A DNA stretch of 64,000 nucleotides from an uncultured Lachnospiraceae bacterium (GCA_947173495.1 CAMWFQ010000025.1:1-64000); one strand, 5' to 3'. Positions 49,799 through 58,948 are shown, counted from the first letter of the stretch. The notes: generated by a model not told the origin, from the sequence alone. Made by a program: numbers and translations.

Positions 49799-50625
49799 AA
49801 TCCTCCGGCAGGCCTTTCAAGCGCTGCCAGCATCTGTCCCGCACTCTTTCCGGTCACCGGATTGTATTGCCAGGGACTGATCTCGCATAAAGGCTTTAAC
49901 ACAAATTCTCTGTTGGCCATATCCGGATGCGGGACTGTAAGCTTTGGATCCGTGCTGACAAATCCTTCATAAAAAAGGATGTCCAGATCCAAAGTCCGCG
50001 GTCCCCAATGTACTTTCCGCTCTCTTCCTGCTTCCGCCTCCAGACTCTGAAGAAAGGCAAGCAGCTCATAGGGCTGTAAAAGGGTCCTGATCCCTATGGC
50101 CCCGTTTAAGAAATCCTCCTGTTCCACACCTCCGTAAGGTTTTGTGATCATCCATGAAGAACACTGCACATCTCTGATTTCCGGGTGGTCTTTGATTCTT
50201 TGCACCGCTTTTTCCAGAAACGCTCTCCGATCTCCCATATTAGAGCCGATGCCCAGATACGCCTGCTTCCATCCCCGCTCTATTCTCACCGCCAGATTGG
50301 AAAAAGGAAGCTTTACCGGCGCATGGGGTTTTTTCACTTCCAACACCAGCGCGTCTATCCGGGGGAATTCCAGAAGCAGTTCTTTTGCCAGGTGCTCCGC
50401 TGCCGCTTCTATCAATTGAAAGGTATGTTCCCTCAGATAAGAATTGATCCGTTTGCTGACATGCCCGTAATGGGTGGAAAAGGCGAGATCATCTGTCATA
50501 CCCGCCATCCGCAGATCTGTATACAGAACCGCATCTACCAGAAAGCTCTGTCCCTCTTCTCTTTCATAAGGATGAACGCCATGGCCGGCGTAAACCTCAA
50601 GATTTTCTATTCTGATCTGATCCAC
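49705..50625 (-). CDS. folBK: Bifunctional FolB-FolK
   Basis: The 306-residue fusion joins dihydroneopterin aldolase (about 1-118, IRIENLEVYAGHGVHPYERE) and 6-hydroxymethyl-dihydropterin pyrophosphokinase (about 120-270, AYLGIGSNMGDRRAFLEKA, WGPRTLDLDILFYEG, VPHPDMANREFVLKPL), two consecutive steps of folate synthesis. The last 35 residues are Ser/Gly/Thr-rich and outside the family; they are read from DNA that also encodes the end of the convergent DUF5050 gene. It follows folP by 17 bp. Confidence 0.94.
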   Translation of the reverse strand: MDQIRIENLEVYAGHGVHPYEREEGQSFLVDAVLYTDLRMAGMTDDLAFSTHYGHVSKRINSYLREHTFQLIEAAAEHLAKELLLEFPRIDALVLEVKKPHAPVKLPFSNLAVRIERGWKQAYLGIGSNMGDRRAFLEKAVQRIKDHPEIRDVQCSSWMITKPYGGVEQEDFLNGAIGIRTLLQPYELLAFLQSLEAEAGRERKVHWGPRTLDLDILFYEGFVSTDPKLTVPHPDMANREFVLKPLCEISPWQYNPVTGKSAGQMLAALERPAGGFHSSSASVSFGASSPTGAEKTDTFTGPTTGV

Positions 50626-50642
50626 TTACATCCTCCTGCTTT

Positions 50643-51473
50643 TCAGCCTCTGTCCTGTTCCGCTCTTCCCGCATTCAGTACAGCCTCCGTCATCCGGATC
50701 GTTCTTACATTCTCTTTTATATCATGTACTCTCACAAAGGCACATCCCTTCATCACTGCCAGGACAGTCGTGACAAGGGTGCCTTCTGTCCTCTCCTGCA
50801 CAGGAAGATCCAGGGTAATGCCAATCACCGACTTGCGGCTTGCGCCAAGAAGAACCGGATATCCCAGCTCCTTCAGCTCTTCAAGCGCGCAAAGCATCTG
50901 AAGATTCTGCTGATACGTTTTGCCAAACCCGATTCCGGGATCCAGAATAATCTCCTCCTGCCGGATTCCCGCCCCTTTAGCCAGCTTCACCGACTCTTTC
51001 AGCTCTTCTTTTACTTCCCTTATCAGGTCCTGATAATCCGTATTTTCTCTGTTGTGCATCAGTATACAGGGCACATGGGCATCTGCGATTACCCGAGCCA
51101 TTTTCGGGTCAGATTTCAGTCCCCAGATATCATTGATCATATCAGCGCCCGCGCTTATCCCTGCCGCCGCCACCGCCTCCTTACAGGTATCCAGCGAGAC
51201 CGGTACATCAAAGCGCCTCTTTACAGCCTCAATCACCGGTATAACCCTGTCTATCTCCTCCGTTTCAGGCACCTGCGCATATCCCGGCCTTGTGGACTCC
51301 CCACCGATATCCAGAATATCCATTCCTTCCTCCAGCATCTGCTCCACATGGAAAAGAGCGTCGTCCATCCGGTTAAATCTGCCTCCATCCGAAAAAGAAT
51401 CCGGTGTGACATTCAGGATGCCCATAATATAAGTGTGATTTTTCAGATCAAATTCTCTTCTGCCTATCTTCAT
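50643..51473 (-). CDS. folP: Dihydropteroate synthase
   Basis: The 276-residue TIM-barrel enzyme condenses 6-hydroxymethyl-dihydropterin pyrophosphate with p-aminobenzoate. MGILNVTPDSFSDGG (about 17-31), DIGGESTRPG and the phosphate-site LGASRKSVIG are intact. Start 51473 is preferred over 51485 because GAGGG, the end of a family A repeat, then serves as ribosome site as in the other four copies. It is in the folC-folE-folP-folBK operon. Confidence 0.96.
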   Translation of the reverse strand: MKIGRREFDLKNHTYIMGILNVTPDSFSDGGRFNRMDDALFHVEQMLEEGMDILDIGGESTRPGYAQVPETEEIDRVIPVIEAVKRRFDVPVSLDTCKEAVAAAGISAGADMINDIWGLKSDPKMARVIADAHVPCILMHNRENTDYQDLIREVKEELKESVKLAKGAGIRQEEIILDPGIGFGKTYQQNLQMLCALEELKELGYPVLLGASRKSVIGITLDLPVQERTEGTLVTTVLAVMKGCAFVRVHDIKENVRTIRMTEAVLNAGRAEQDRG

Positions 51474-51483
51474 TATTTCCCTC

Positions 51484-51570
51484 ATTTCTGCGCTGCTTTG
51501 TTGCGCAAAGCCATGATATGGCTCAATCCATAAAATAGATTAACGAGTTTGTGGCAAGCAACGCGCAGAC
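51484..51570 (-). repeat. Family A repeat, copy 5
   Basis: Long type with both arms (CTGCGCGTTGCTT and AAGCAGCGCAG, with a compensating U-G) and the central insert, but without the AT-rich 5' hairpin. It lies in the gap between folE and folP and ends in AAATGAGGG before the folP start. Confidence 0.87.
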
Positions 51571-51609
51571 TTCTCCTTTTGCCTCTCTGCCGGCCGGAAA
51601 TCCGTCTCA

Positions 51610-51657
51610 GTCTCTCAATCGAGCAGGGGAGACTTTCTCCTGCCGCGCACCGGGTGC
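51610..51657 (+). repeat. Family B repeat, locus 6 (partial)
   Basis: CAATCGAGCAGGGGAG with TCTCCTGC and a following GCGCACCGGGTGCCC are present, ending at the folE stop codon. Orientation is opposite to the adjacent folE gene, the one exception among the loci. Confidence 0.65.
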
Positions 51658-51658
51658 C

Positions 51659-52213
51659 CTATGATACCAGAAAAAGAAACCTGCTCTGCAGTTTTTCATT
51701 CTCTTCAAACGCTCCTCTGGAAACCAGCGTAACGGTACGGCTTCCGGGCTTTTTGATTCCCCGCATGGTCATACACATATGTTCCGCCTCCACCATAACC
51801 ATCACGCCCCTGGGGTTTAGATGTTCCATGATGGCATCCGCGATCTGGGCAGTCATTTTTTCCTGGAGCTGGAGCCTTCGGGCAAATACTTCCACGGTCC
51901 TTGCCAGCTTGCTCAGCCCCGCCACTTTTCCATCAGGAATATAGGCGATATGCACCCTGCCAAAGAACGGCATCAGATGATGCTCGCACAGAGAATAAAA
52001 GGAAATATCCTTTTCCAGTATCATATCGTTATTTTCCGCCGCAAATACACGGGAAAGCGGCTCCTGCGCCGAGGCATCCATCCCCTCCAGAATTTCTCCA
52101 TACATTCGGGCCACCCTCTCCGGCGTTTCCCTGAGTCCTTCTCTTTCCGGGTCTTCTCCGATTCCCTCCAGAAGAAGCCTGACTGCCTCCTCAACTTTTT
52201 CTCTGTTTACCAT
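51659..52213 (-). CDS. folE: GTP cyclohydrolase I
   Basis: The 184-residue enzyme makes dihydroneopterin triphosphate from GTP, the first folate step. The zinc-binding CEHHLMPFFGRVHIAYIP (about 74-91) and the C-terminal block with EAEHMCMTMRG are complete. Its start overlaps the folC stop by 23 bases, indicating coupling. Confidence 0.97.
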   Translation of the reverse strand: MVNREKVEEAVRLLLEGIGEDPEREGLRETPERVARMYGEILEGMDASAQEPLSRVFAAENNDMILEKDISFYSLCEHHLMPFFGRVHIAYIPDGKVAGLSKLARTVEVFARRLQLQEKMTAQIADAIMEHLNPRGVMVMVEAEHMCMTMRGIKKPGSRTVTLVSRGAFEENEKLQSRFLFLVS

Positions 52214-53546
52214 GCGAATTTCTCCCCGTTTGCTTTTTACCCTTCAAGGACCTGCCCTCTACGATCCGGGTCACTTCTCCCAGCCAGGACAGTGATCCGA
52301 ACGCAATTATGACCGTATCCTTATCTGAGCAGAGATACGCAAGCTCCACCGCCTCCTCTATGCTGTCCGCCGCTGTGACCATACTGTGATATTCTCCCGC
52401 CGTCTGCGCAAGCTCATAGGAGGAAAGCCCTCTTGCACCCCTGGTGGATATGGTAAACACCTGCTCCGCCAGAGGACAGGCCGCCTTCAGAATTTCTCTC
52501 TGCTCCTTATCTCTCAATATTCCTATTATATATAGAATCCTCCTGTTTGTAAAATAAAAACGGACTGACTCTGCCAGGCGTCCGGCTCCATCTCTGTTAT
52601 GAGCCCCATCGATCACAAAGCAGGGATTCGAGGAAATCACCTGAAATCTTCCCGGCCAAAAGGCATCGTAAAGTCCTTTGTATAATGCCTTCTCCGGAAT
52701 AGAAAAACCGCGTTTTTGAATCTCCTCTGTCACCTGAACCGCAAGCAGCGCATTTTCAATCTGATAGCTTCCTGCCTGCCGGATCGTGAGACGATCATAT
52801 TTCCCGTATGAAAAACTCTGCTTCTCCAGTCCTTTATTTATATTTCGCGCCTTCCGGGGATCTGCCAAAACCAACGGAATCTTAAGCTCATGGGCTTTTC
52901 TCTCAAAGACCTCCATTACCTCTTCCTCCCCCTTGAGAGCCACCGCCACAGCTCCGGCCTTCATGATTCCGGCCTTATTTTCCGCAATCTCTTTCAGCGT
53001 TTTTCCCAGTACAGCCATATGATCAAAGCTCACAGACGTAAACACCGCCGCCACCGTATCTGATACAATGTTAGTGGCATCCAGGAGTCCTCCCAGTCCG
53101 GTTTCCAGAATCACAATTTCACACTTCTGTTCCCTGAAATACTGGAATGCCATTGCAGTCTCGATCTCAAAAGCCGTTGGATGAGGCTTTCCTTCCTGCA
53201 CCAGCCTTTCGCAGATCTCTTTCATGCGGGTCATCTGTCGGCACAGCTCTTTTTTGCTGACAGGTCTTCCATTCACCTGAATTCTCTCTCTGTACTCAAA
53301 AATAACGGGAGAAATATACCTGCCTGTGCGGTATCCCGCCGCCTTCATAATTTCTGAAAGAAAAGCCAGAACAGAACCTTTGCCATTGGTTCCCGCAATA
53401 TGAATGAATTTAAGAGCCCGCTGAGGATTTTCCAGCGCGCTGCAGAGATTTTCAATATTGGTAAGTCCCGGCACACTGCCGTATCTGGCAAGTTCCTCTA
53501 CATACGCCATGACCTGGCTGTACGTCATAATCTTTTTCTCTTCCAT
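52191..53546 (-). CDS. folC: Folylpolyglutamate/dihydrofolate synthase
   Basis: The 451-residue Mur-ligase family enzyme adds glutamate to folates. The P-loop HIAGTNGKGSVLAFLS (about 48-63), the omega-loop region and VIDGAHNRDGA (about 318) are present. It is the first gene of the folate operon. The start at 53546 has only a weak ribosome site; 53528 is an alternative preceded by GGAAGAG. The last residues are Lys/Arg-rich and overlap folE. Confidence 0.95.
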   Translation of the reverse strand: MEEKKIMTYSQVMAYVEELARYGSVPGLTNIENLCSALENPQRALKFIHIAGTNGKGSVLAFLSEIMKAAGYRTGRYISPVIFEYRERIQVNGRPVSKKELCRQMTRMKEICERLVQEGKPHPTAFEIETAMAFQYFREQKCEIVILETGLGGLLDATNIVSDTVAAVFTSVSFDHMAVLGKTLKEIAENKAGIMKAGAVAVALKGEEEVMEVFERKAHELKIPLVLADPRKARNINKGLEKQSFSYGKYDRLTIRQAGSYQIENALLAVQVTEEIQKRGFSIPEKALYKGLYDAFWPGRFQVISSNPCFVIDGAHNRDGAGRLAESVRFYFTNRRILYIIGILRDKEQREILKAACPLAEQVFTISTRGARGLSSYELAQTAGEYHSMVTAADSIEEAVELAYLCSDKDTVIIAFGSLSWLGEVTRIVEGRSLKGKKQTGRNSHGKQRKS

Positions 53547-53585
53547 CGTTTCTCTGTCTGCGACTTTCTCAGATTTTTATTTTTC

Positions 53586-53599
53586 CCGGTATAAACCGG
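53586..53599. promoter_or_regulatory. Palindrome between folC and CmpB-like gene
   Basis: CCGGT-ATAA-ACCGG is a perfect five-bp hairpin or operator half-site pair in the 76 bp divergent space. No partner regulator is known. Confidence 0.3.
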
Positions 53600-53622
53600 C
53601 AATTTTACCTTATACTGATACT

Positions 53623-54021
53623 ATGAAATCATTATTAAAAAACTTTCTAAAGTGCGGGCTCCTTGGCTGGTGCCTTGAAATCACATTTACTGCCCTGGGT
53701 TCCCTCCGGCGAAGGGAAATGCGGCTGACAGGACAGACCTCTCTCTGGATGTTTCCGATCTATGGCAGCGTCTGTCTCCTGGCTCCTCTTTTCAGACGGC
53801 TGAAACATCTCCCTCTCCTGCTTCGCGGAAGTATTTATGCGCTGTGCATCTTCGCAGGAGAATACCTCTCCGGAAGTCTGCTTGACAGACTCAAATCCTG
53901 TCCATGGAACTATGAGCGCTCCCGATGGAATATCCGAAAAATCATACGGCTGGATTACTTTCCCAACTGGTTCCTCGCCGGGCTCCTGTTTGAAAAAGCC
54001 CTGTCTGATCCGCACAAATAA
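53623..54021 (+). CDS. CmpB-like membrane protein (PF06541)
   Basis: The 132-residue membrane protein resembles the putative ABC-transporter permease family CmpB (DUF1113). About four hydrophobic segments are seen, with LLGWCLEITFTALGSLRRR near the N terminus and YGSVCLLAPLFRRL. No Shine-Dalgarno is visible before the ATG at 53623, and a possible -10 (TATACT) lies seven bases upstream, so the message may be leaderless. Transport function is not shown for the family. No ATPase gene is adjacent. Confidence 0.78.
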   Translation: MKSLLKNFLKCGLLGWCLEITFTALGSLRRREMRLTGQTSLWMFPIYGSVCLLAPLFRRLKHLPLLLRGSIYALCIFAGEYLSGSLLDRLKSCPWNYERSRWNIRKIIRLDYFPNWFLAGLLFEKALSDPHK

Positions 54022-54202
54022 AGCTCCGCTTATCGTCTGCCGTTTCTCAAGTCAACACAGCGCTGCAGACAACGGAACATCAGGCTCTCAGCGTTGCAAA
54101 GAAGCGGGGTATGATTCCCGGGATGAACCGAAACAGACAGATATACTTTGGCTTATAAAACCACGCCCTCTGTATATCTGTCCGTCAGTTTTCTTATTTA
54201 AC

Positions 54203-54574
54203 CTAATCCTCAGGCTCCTCTGTCTGCGCCCCTATATCCAGCGTATTCAACGTGCGCCGCTTCATTCTTGCCGCCTCCGAAGCTTCAAGGATGAAATCTT
54301 TAATCTCTTTTGCACGCTTTACATGAACCAGCTCCAGTCTGGGATGTGTGGTATCTCCCGTATAGCATACCACCGTCCCCACGCCCACAAGTCTTTCCGC
54401 CAGAGAGGCGACCAGTTCTACATCCTGAACCTTATACATGTAACAGTCATTCTCCACTTTCTTCAAAAGACCGCTTTCTATGGTGATCATATTTTCTCTG
54501 ATCCTGTAGCGTGTAAAGGTAAAGGGCAGTCCGAAAAAAAGCCATCTTTTTCTCTCTGTAAACTCAGTTGCCAT
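54203..54574 (-). CDS. Bacterial PH-domain protein
   Basis: The 123-residue protein has a bacterial PH domain (DUF304 type, about 15-100), with FTRYRIRENMITIESGLLKK and DVELVASLAERLVGVGTV typical of the fold. No membrane segment is present. Start 54574 has AGGAGG eight bases upstream; a GTG one codon earlier is less likely. It is 12 bp downstream of the disrupted GGDEF gene, in the same transcript. Function is unknown. Confidence 0.85.
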   Translation of the reverse strand: MATEFTERKRWLFFGLPFTFTRYRIRENMITIESGLLKKVENDCYMYKVQDVELVASLAERLVGVGTVVCYTGDTTHPRLELVHVKRAKEIKDFILEASEAARMKRRTLNTLDIGAQTEEPED

Positions 54575-54586
54575 CACTGCTTCCTC

Positions 54587-55504
54587 CTATTTTTCTCTCC
54601 ATTGCTCTCCCTTTTCATTGGACCAGACCACTCTGTTTCTTCCATATTCCTTTGCATTATAAAGCATCTGATCGGCAAGTTTCAGATATCCATCGTACTC
54701 CTCCCCTTCCTTTGGTACCACCGTAATTCCTCCTGCACTGATCGTCACCCATGGAGAAACCGGTGAATTATGGGGAATATGCATATCTTCCACATCTTTA
54801 CGTACCTTCATCATAAACTCATATGCAGAACGGGCGCTGTTTCCTACCAGGATCACAACAAATTCCTCGCCGCCGTAACGGGCAAAGAAATCAGAAGACC
54901 GCTTCAAATGCGAAGATATGCTCTCCGCCACCGCGGCAATCACCTTATCCCCGGCCGGATGTCCGTAGGTATCATTATAGAGCTTAAATTTATCAATGTC
55001 CAGAATACAGAGAGAAAACGAAAGCTTAAACCGGATCGCATCATGCCATTTTCGGAAGCTCTCGTGATCATAGCCCCTTCTGTTGGCAATTCCCGTCAGC
55101 TCATCCAGCATTGCCTCCTGCCTGAACTGCATCCGGTAATGATAAAGCTTGATATGTGTTTTCACCCTGGCCTTTACAATGATCGGGCTGAAGGGCTTGG
55201 TTATGTAATCTACAGCTCCCAGCATAAGTCCCTTTTCCTCATGCTCCGTAGCGGATAAACTGGTTATCATGATCACAGGAATATACATTGTCTCCGCATT
55301 CTCCTGCAATTCTTTCAGCAGCGTAAATCCATCGATCCGGGGCATGACAACATCCAGCAGAACAAGGGAATAGCCTCCGCTTCTTACCTATGAAACTGCA
55401 TCCTCCGGCACACTGAGCACCGAGACATCATACTCATCCTTTAAAAGATTCTTCAAAGCTTCCGCATATAACTGACTGTCATCAATCACCAAAACTTTGT
55501 CCAT
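54587..55504 (-). pseudogene. Response regulator-GGDEF diguanylate cyclase with in-frame stop
   Basis: The frame begins MDKVLVIDDSQLYAEALKNL at 55504 with AGGAGGA upstream and an intact promoter, but codon 39 (55388-55390) is TAG. The same frame then continues with the receiver (YSLVLLDVVMPRIDG, phospho-acceptor Asp) and a full GGDEF domain: ARYGGEEF active site and an RSSD inhibitory site five residues before it. Total length would be 305 residues, the WspR/PleD type that makes c-di-GMP when phosphorylated. A restart at the ATG of MPRIDG (55345) would lose the Asp. It is a nonsense-disrupted gene, a readthrough gene or a sequencing error. Confidence 0.88.
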
Positions 55505-55537
55505 AGCTTCCTCCTGCCGAGTCTGGATTTTAGGGTA

Positions 55538-55566
55538 ATTATATCTCAAAAAGAACAAATTGTCCA
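55538..55566 (-). promoter_or_regulatory. Promoter of the receiver-GGDEF gene
   Basis: Minus-strand TGGACA (55561-55566) and TATAAT (55538-55543) have a 17 bp spacer, 34 bp upstream of the start codon. Confidence 0.75.
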
Positions 55567-55604
55567 TGACCAGGAAATGTTTTCTTTCTTCTTTCTTAAT
55601 TCGA

Positions 55605-55633
55605 TTGAAAGAAACCCTCCAATATGCTATGAT
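55605..55633 (+). promoter_or_regulatory. Promoter of the nitroreductase gene
   Basis: TTGAAA (55605-55610) and TATGAT (55628-55633) are 17 bp apart, about 40 bp upstream of the nitroreductase ATG and divergent from the GGDEF promoter. Confidence 0.75.
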
Positions 55634-55671
55634 GATAAAAACCTGTTAAGCCATGCAGATAGGAGGGTCAT

Positions 55672-56214
55672 ATGACAGCCAAAGAATGTATCAAAGAACG
55701 CAGAAGTATCCGAAAATTCAAGGATCAGCCTGTGGATCACGCTTTACTTGCCGAAATTATCGAAACCGCATCCTATGCTCCCAGCTGGAAGCATACGCAG
55801 ATCACTCGTTACATTGCAGTGGAGGGGGAGCTGAAGGATAAAATTGCCGCCGAATGTACCGGCAGCTGGCCCAAAAACGGAGAGATCATCACTCAGGCGC
55901 CGTTATTAATTGCTGTCACCTACATCAAGGGGAAGAGCGGCTTCGAGCGGGATGGATCCTTTTCCACCACCAAAGGCGCCGACTGGCAGGTCTTTGATGC
56001 GGGAATTGCCACCCAGACCTTTTGTCTGGCCGCCCACGAGAAAGGTCTCGGAAGTGTAATCATGGGTATTTTTGATGAAGCGAAGGCAGCTTCTTTATTA
56101 AATCTTCCTGAAGAGCGGATCCTGGCTGCTCTGGTTCCGGTAGGCTATCCCGATGAGGCGCCTGCTGCTCCCAGAAGGAAGCCTGTAGAAGAATTATTAT
56201 CTTTCCAAAGTTAA
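55672..56214 (+). CDS. Nitroreductase family protein
   Basis: The 180-residue flavoprotein belongs to the nitroreductase family and should use FMN and NAD(P)H. CIKERRSIRKFKDQPVD at the N terminus is the FMN phosphate-binding block, and FCLAAHEKGLGSVIMG and PVGYPDEAP follow. It is short, as in the group of small nitroreductases. The natural substrate is unknown. AGGAGGG precedes the start. Confidence 0.92.
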   Translation: MTAKECIKERRSIRKFKDQPVDHALLAEIIETASYAPSWKHTQITRYIAVEGELKDKIAAECTGSWPKNGEIITQAPLLIAVTYIKGKSGFERDGSFSTTKGADWQVFDAGIATQTFCLAAHEKGLGSVIMGIFDEAKAASLLNLPEERILAALVPVGYPDEAPAAPRRKPVEELLSFQS

Positions 56215-56218
56215 ATCC

Positions 56219-56272
56219 AGGGGGAAGATTTTCTCCCTACTCTCGTGCAGGGTCGCCCGTACGCCCTGCACA
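56219..56272 (+). repeat. Family B repeat, locus 7 (reduced)
   Basis: Begins five bases after the nitroreductase stop. CAGGGGGAAGATTTTCTCCCT forms the first hairpin and GTGCAGGG/CCCTGCAC the second, with a shorter loop than in other loci. Confidence 0.65.
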
Positions 56273-56276
56273 TTCA

Positions 56277-56306
56277 AAATCGAAGAGTTTTGCTCTTCGA
56301 TTTTTT
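56277..56306 (+). terminator. Intrinsic terminator of the nitroreductase gene
   Basis: AAATCGAAGAG pairs perfectly with CTCTTCGATTT across a five-base loop, ending in six T residues. Confidence 0.92.
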
Positions 56307-56367
56307 GCGGAAATTTTACCTTTCAAAGTAAGAATACAAAAACACGAGCAGAAATGGAGAAAAAAAT

Positions 56368-57315
56368 ATGAGACATCTTATGAGTCCTCTGGATTTTTCT
56401 GTAGAGGAGCTTGATCAGCTTTTTGATCTGGCAAATGACATTGAAGCAAACATGGAAAAATACTCCAGGGCCTGCCATGGAAAAAAGCTTGCCACCTGTT
56501 TCTATGAACCAAGTACACGTACCAGACTCAGCTTTGAGTCCGCCATGCTGGGGCTGGGCGGAAGCGTGATCGGCTTTTCTGAAGCCTCTTCTTCCTCAGC
56601 TTCCAAAGGAGAAAGTGTATCCGACACCATACGTGTCATCTCCTGCTTTGCGGATATCTGCGCTATGCGTCATCCCAAGGAAGGGGCGCCTAAAGTGGCC
56701 GCTGAGCGTTCTTCCATCCCTGTGATCAACGCAGGCGACGGCGGTCATCAGCATCCTACTCAGACTCTGACCGATCTCCTCACCATTCGTTCCCTGAAAG
56801 GCCGCCTGCATCATTTTACAATCGGCCTGTGCGGAGATCTGAAATTCGGCCGGACGGTACACTCTCTGATCAATGCCCTTGCGCGCTATGAAGGAATCAA
56901 ATTCATCTTCATCTCTCCCAGGGAGCTCATGGTTCCCGACTATGTTACCGATATGCTGAAGGAACGGAACATTCCCTATGAAGAGGTAATCCGTCTGGAA
57001 TCCATTATGCCCCAGCTGGATCTGCTGTATATGACAAGAGTTCAGCGGGAGCGGTTCTTTAATGAAGAAGATTACGTGAGACTGAAGGATTTCTACATTC
57101 TGGATAAAGCCAAGATGAAACTGGCCGGTCCTGATATGCTGGTTCTCCATCCTCTTCCCAGGGTCAACGAAATTTCTGTGGAGGTAGATGACGATCCCCG
57201 GGCCGTCTATTTTAAACAGGTTCAATATGGGGTTTATGTAAGAATGGCTTTGATTCTAACATTACTGAATATCAGGGTGGATGAAAGGGAAGGAGAAAAA
57301 ATATGCTTAACGTAG
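56368..57315 (+). CDS. pyrB: Aspartate carbamoyltransferase catalytic subunit
   Basis: The 315-residue enzyme joins carbamoyl phosphate and aspartate in pyrimidine synthesis. The carbamoyl-phosphate motif STRTRLSFE lies at residues 49-57, [14 protein letters not shown] near 130, and [10 protein letters not shown] near 265. Length and order are normal. The gene overlaps pyrI by 13 bases. GGAG precedes the start within a GCAGAAATGGAG string that matches the 3' end of family A repeats, although the rest of the repeat is absent. Confidence 0.98.
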   Translation: MRHLMSPLDFSVEELDQLFDLANDIEANMEKYSRACHGKKLATCFYEPSTRTRLSFESAMLGLGGSVIGFSEASSSSASKGESVSDTIRVISCFADICAMRHPKEGAPKVAAERSSIPVINAGDGGHQHPTQTLTDLLTIRSLKGRLHHFTIGLCGDLKFGRTVHSLINALARYEGIKFIFISPRELMVPDYVTDMLKERNIPYEEVIRLESIMPQLDLLYMTRVQRERFFNEEDYVRLKDFYILDKAKMKLAGPDMLVLHPLPRVNEISVEVDDDPRAVYFKQVQYGVYVRMALILTLLNIRVDEREGEKICLT

Positions 57316-57734
57316 GAAAAATAGAGGAGGGTTTTGTCCTGGACCATATCAAGGCCGGAAAAAGCCTTTCTATCTATCATCACCTGCAGCTGGATAAACT
57401 GGACTGCACCGTTGCCATCATCAAAAATGCAAAAAGCAGCAAAATGGGAAAGAAGGATATCCTGAAAGTGGAATGCGATATTGACATGCTGAACCTGGAT
57501 GTGCTTGCTTTTATTGATCACAATATTACGGTTAATGTGATTAAGGATGGAGAAATCGTTTCCAAAAAAGAACTCACCCTGCCGAAGGAAATCCGAAACA
57601 TCATCCGGTGTAAAAACCCTCGATGCATCACTTCCATAGAGCAGGGACTGCCCCATATCTTTGTACTGACAGACGAACAGAAGGAAATATACCGCTGTAA
57701 GTACTGCGAAGAGAAATATACGGAACCTTTATAG
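57303..57734 (+). CDS. pyrI: Aspartate carbamoyltransferase regulatory subunit
   Basis: The 143-residue regulatory chain binds CTP/ATP in its N-terminal allosteric domain (about 1-95) and pyrB through a zinc domain whose four cysteines are in CKNPRC and CKYCEEKY (about 104-137). It gives feedback control to the pyrB trimers. The start overlaps pyrB, and the 3' end overlaps the convergent VanZ-like gene by six bases. Confidence 0.97.
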   Translation: MLNVGKIEEGFVLDHIKAGKSLSIYHHLQLDKLDCTVAIIKNAKSSKMGKKDILKVECDIDMLNLDVLAFIDHNITVNVIKDGEIVSKKELTLPKEIRNIIRCKNPRCITSIEQGLPHIFVLTDEQKEIYRCKYCEEKYTEPL

Positions 57735-58226
57735 AGAATGGCTTGTGGTAAGCAGGCGGGATAGTCCCTTTAATGCCTTCCCAAGAAGCGTCAGCAGGGA
57801 CACAATCAAAAATCCCGCCGCCACCGCCGCCAGACTGATCATCATTTCCTCATAGCTGTAGTGTCTGCTGGGAATATAAATCTTCAGCTTCTCTGTAAAG
57901 CAGGCGATAAACGCCAGAATACAAACCGTAATTCCCGTCTTGATAAACCAGTTCCATTTGTTAAAGGAAACATAAACAGCCAGAGTACCCACCATTCCTA
58001 CCAGAAGAAAAGCAATCGCACGCGCGCTCTGTCTGATCAGATAGGTGATCCCCGCAACGTCATCCTCAGAGGATGCATTCCGGGCATTGGCGATCTGCAG
58101 AATCATCTGTTTTCCCAATTCCTTGCTTTCCTCGCCATTCTGAACAGAGACAAACACGATCCCGCCCACCATGACAATGAATATCACCCATAACATAAAG
58201 ACCAAGAGTCCTCTCTTCTTCCCCAT
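57729..58226 (-). CDS. VanZ-like membrane protein
   Basis: The 165-residue membrane protein has four hydrophobic segments and a VanZ-like layout: FVSVQNGEESKELG after the first segment, YLIRQSARAIAFLLVG, and EKLKIYIPSRHYSYEEM before the last. VanZ relatives are linked to teicoplanin tolerance or phospholipid-related functions, but most are uncharacterised. The start at 58226 has GGAG six bases upstream; an upstream TTG or ATG (58262, 58256) has no ribosome site. Confidence 0.75.
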   Translation of the reverse strand: MGKKRGLLVFMLWVIFIVMVGGIVFVSVQNGEESKELGKQMILQIANARNASSEDDVAGITYLIRQSARAIAFLLVGMVGTLAVYVSFNKWNWFIKTGITVCILAFIACFTEKLKIYIPSRHYSYEEMMISLAAVAAGFLIVSLLTLLGKALKGLSRLLTTSHSL

Positions 58227-58351
58227 TCCCTTCTCCATCTTCTTTTTCAAAACCATTGGCAATATTCTTCATTATATGCGCGTTTTACCTGGATTGTCAA
58301 TTCACATTCCTTTTCTTAAGAATTAATTTATAAAGCAAATTTATAAAAAAA

Positions 58352-58948
58352 TCAGCTTTCAAAGGGGGATTGTCCGAATCTGACAAAATATCCCTGGTCA
58401 TGAGAACACACAGGGCAGATCTGCGGAGCCTCTTCGCCTTCATAGACATACCCGCAGTTTAAACAGATCCATTTTGTTTTTCCATCCTCTTTAAACAGCC
58501 TGCCGCTTTCCATAAGCTCCGCGAAATGCCCAAAACGGTCCCCATGGATCTTTTCGATCTCCGCAATCATAAAAAAGGAGGCCGCCACCTGCACAAATCC
58601 TTCTTCTCTGGCCTTCTCGCCAAATGTTTTATAGACCGGCTCGTGCTCCTCATATTCATTGTGCTGCGCCATACGCAAAAGCTTTGAAACATCCGCCGAA
58701 AAATCTACCGGATACCCACCATCAATGTGAATGGTCTCGCCGGAAAGCTCTTTCAAATGATTGTAAAAAATCTCTGCATGTTCCTTTTCCTGATTTGCTG
58801 TATACGTAAAAACTGCTTCGATCACATGCAGCTTTTCCTTTTTTGCCTGAGCGGCCGCAAAGGTGTATCTGTTCCGCGCCTGACTTTCACCCGCAAATGC
58901 ACGCATCAGATTCTTTCTCGTCTCACTGTTTCTGAAATCCACTGCCAT
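58352..58948 (-). CDS. rbr: Rubrerythrin
   Basis: The 198-residue protein protects anaerobes against hydrogen peroxide. The N-terminal four-helix domain carries the diiron ligands (FAGESQARNRY, EKEHAEIFYNHL, AEIEKIHGDRF), and the C-terminal rubredoxin domain has CLNCGYVY and CPVCSHDQ. Both domains are complete. AAGGAGAT precedes the start. It is a single-gene unit. Confidence 0.96.
   Translation of the reverse strand: MAVDFRNSETRKNLMRAFAGESQARNRYTFAAAQAKKEKLHVIEAVFTYTANQEKEHAEIFYNHLKELSGETIHIDGGYPVDFSADVSKLLRMAQHNEYEEHEPVYKTFGEKAREEGFVQVAASFFMIAEIEKIHGDRFGHFAELMESGRLFKEDGKTKWICLNCGYVYEGEEAPQICPVCSHDQGYFVRFGQSPFES

Noticed and set aside
54587-55345. A complete 252-residue diguanylate cyclase gene starting at 55345
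   Set aside because: The frame continues upstream past a single TAG into a receiver N terminus with its own ribosome site and promoter, and no Shine-Dalgarno precedes the ATG at 55345. It is better described as a disrupted longer gene.
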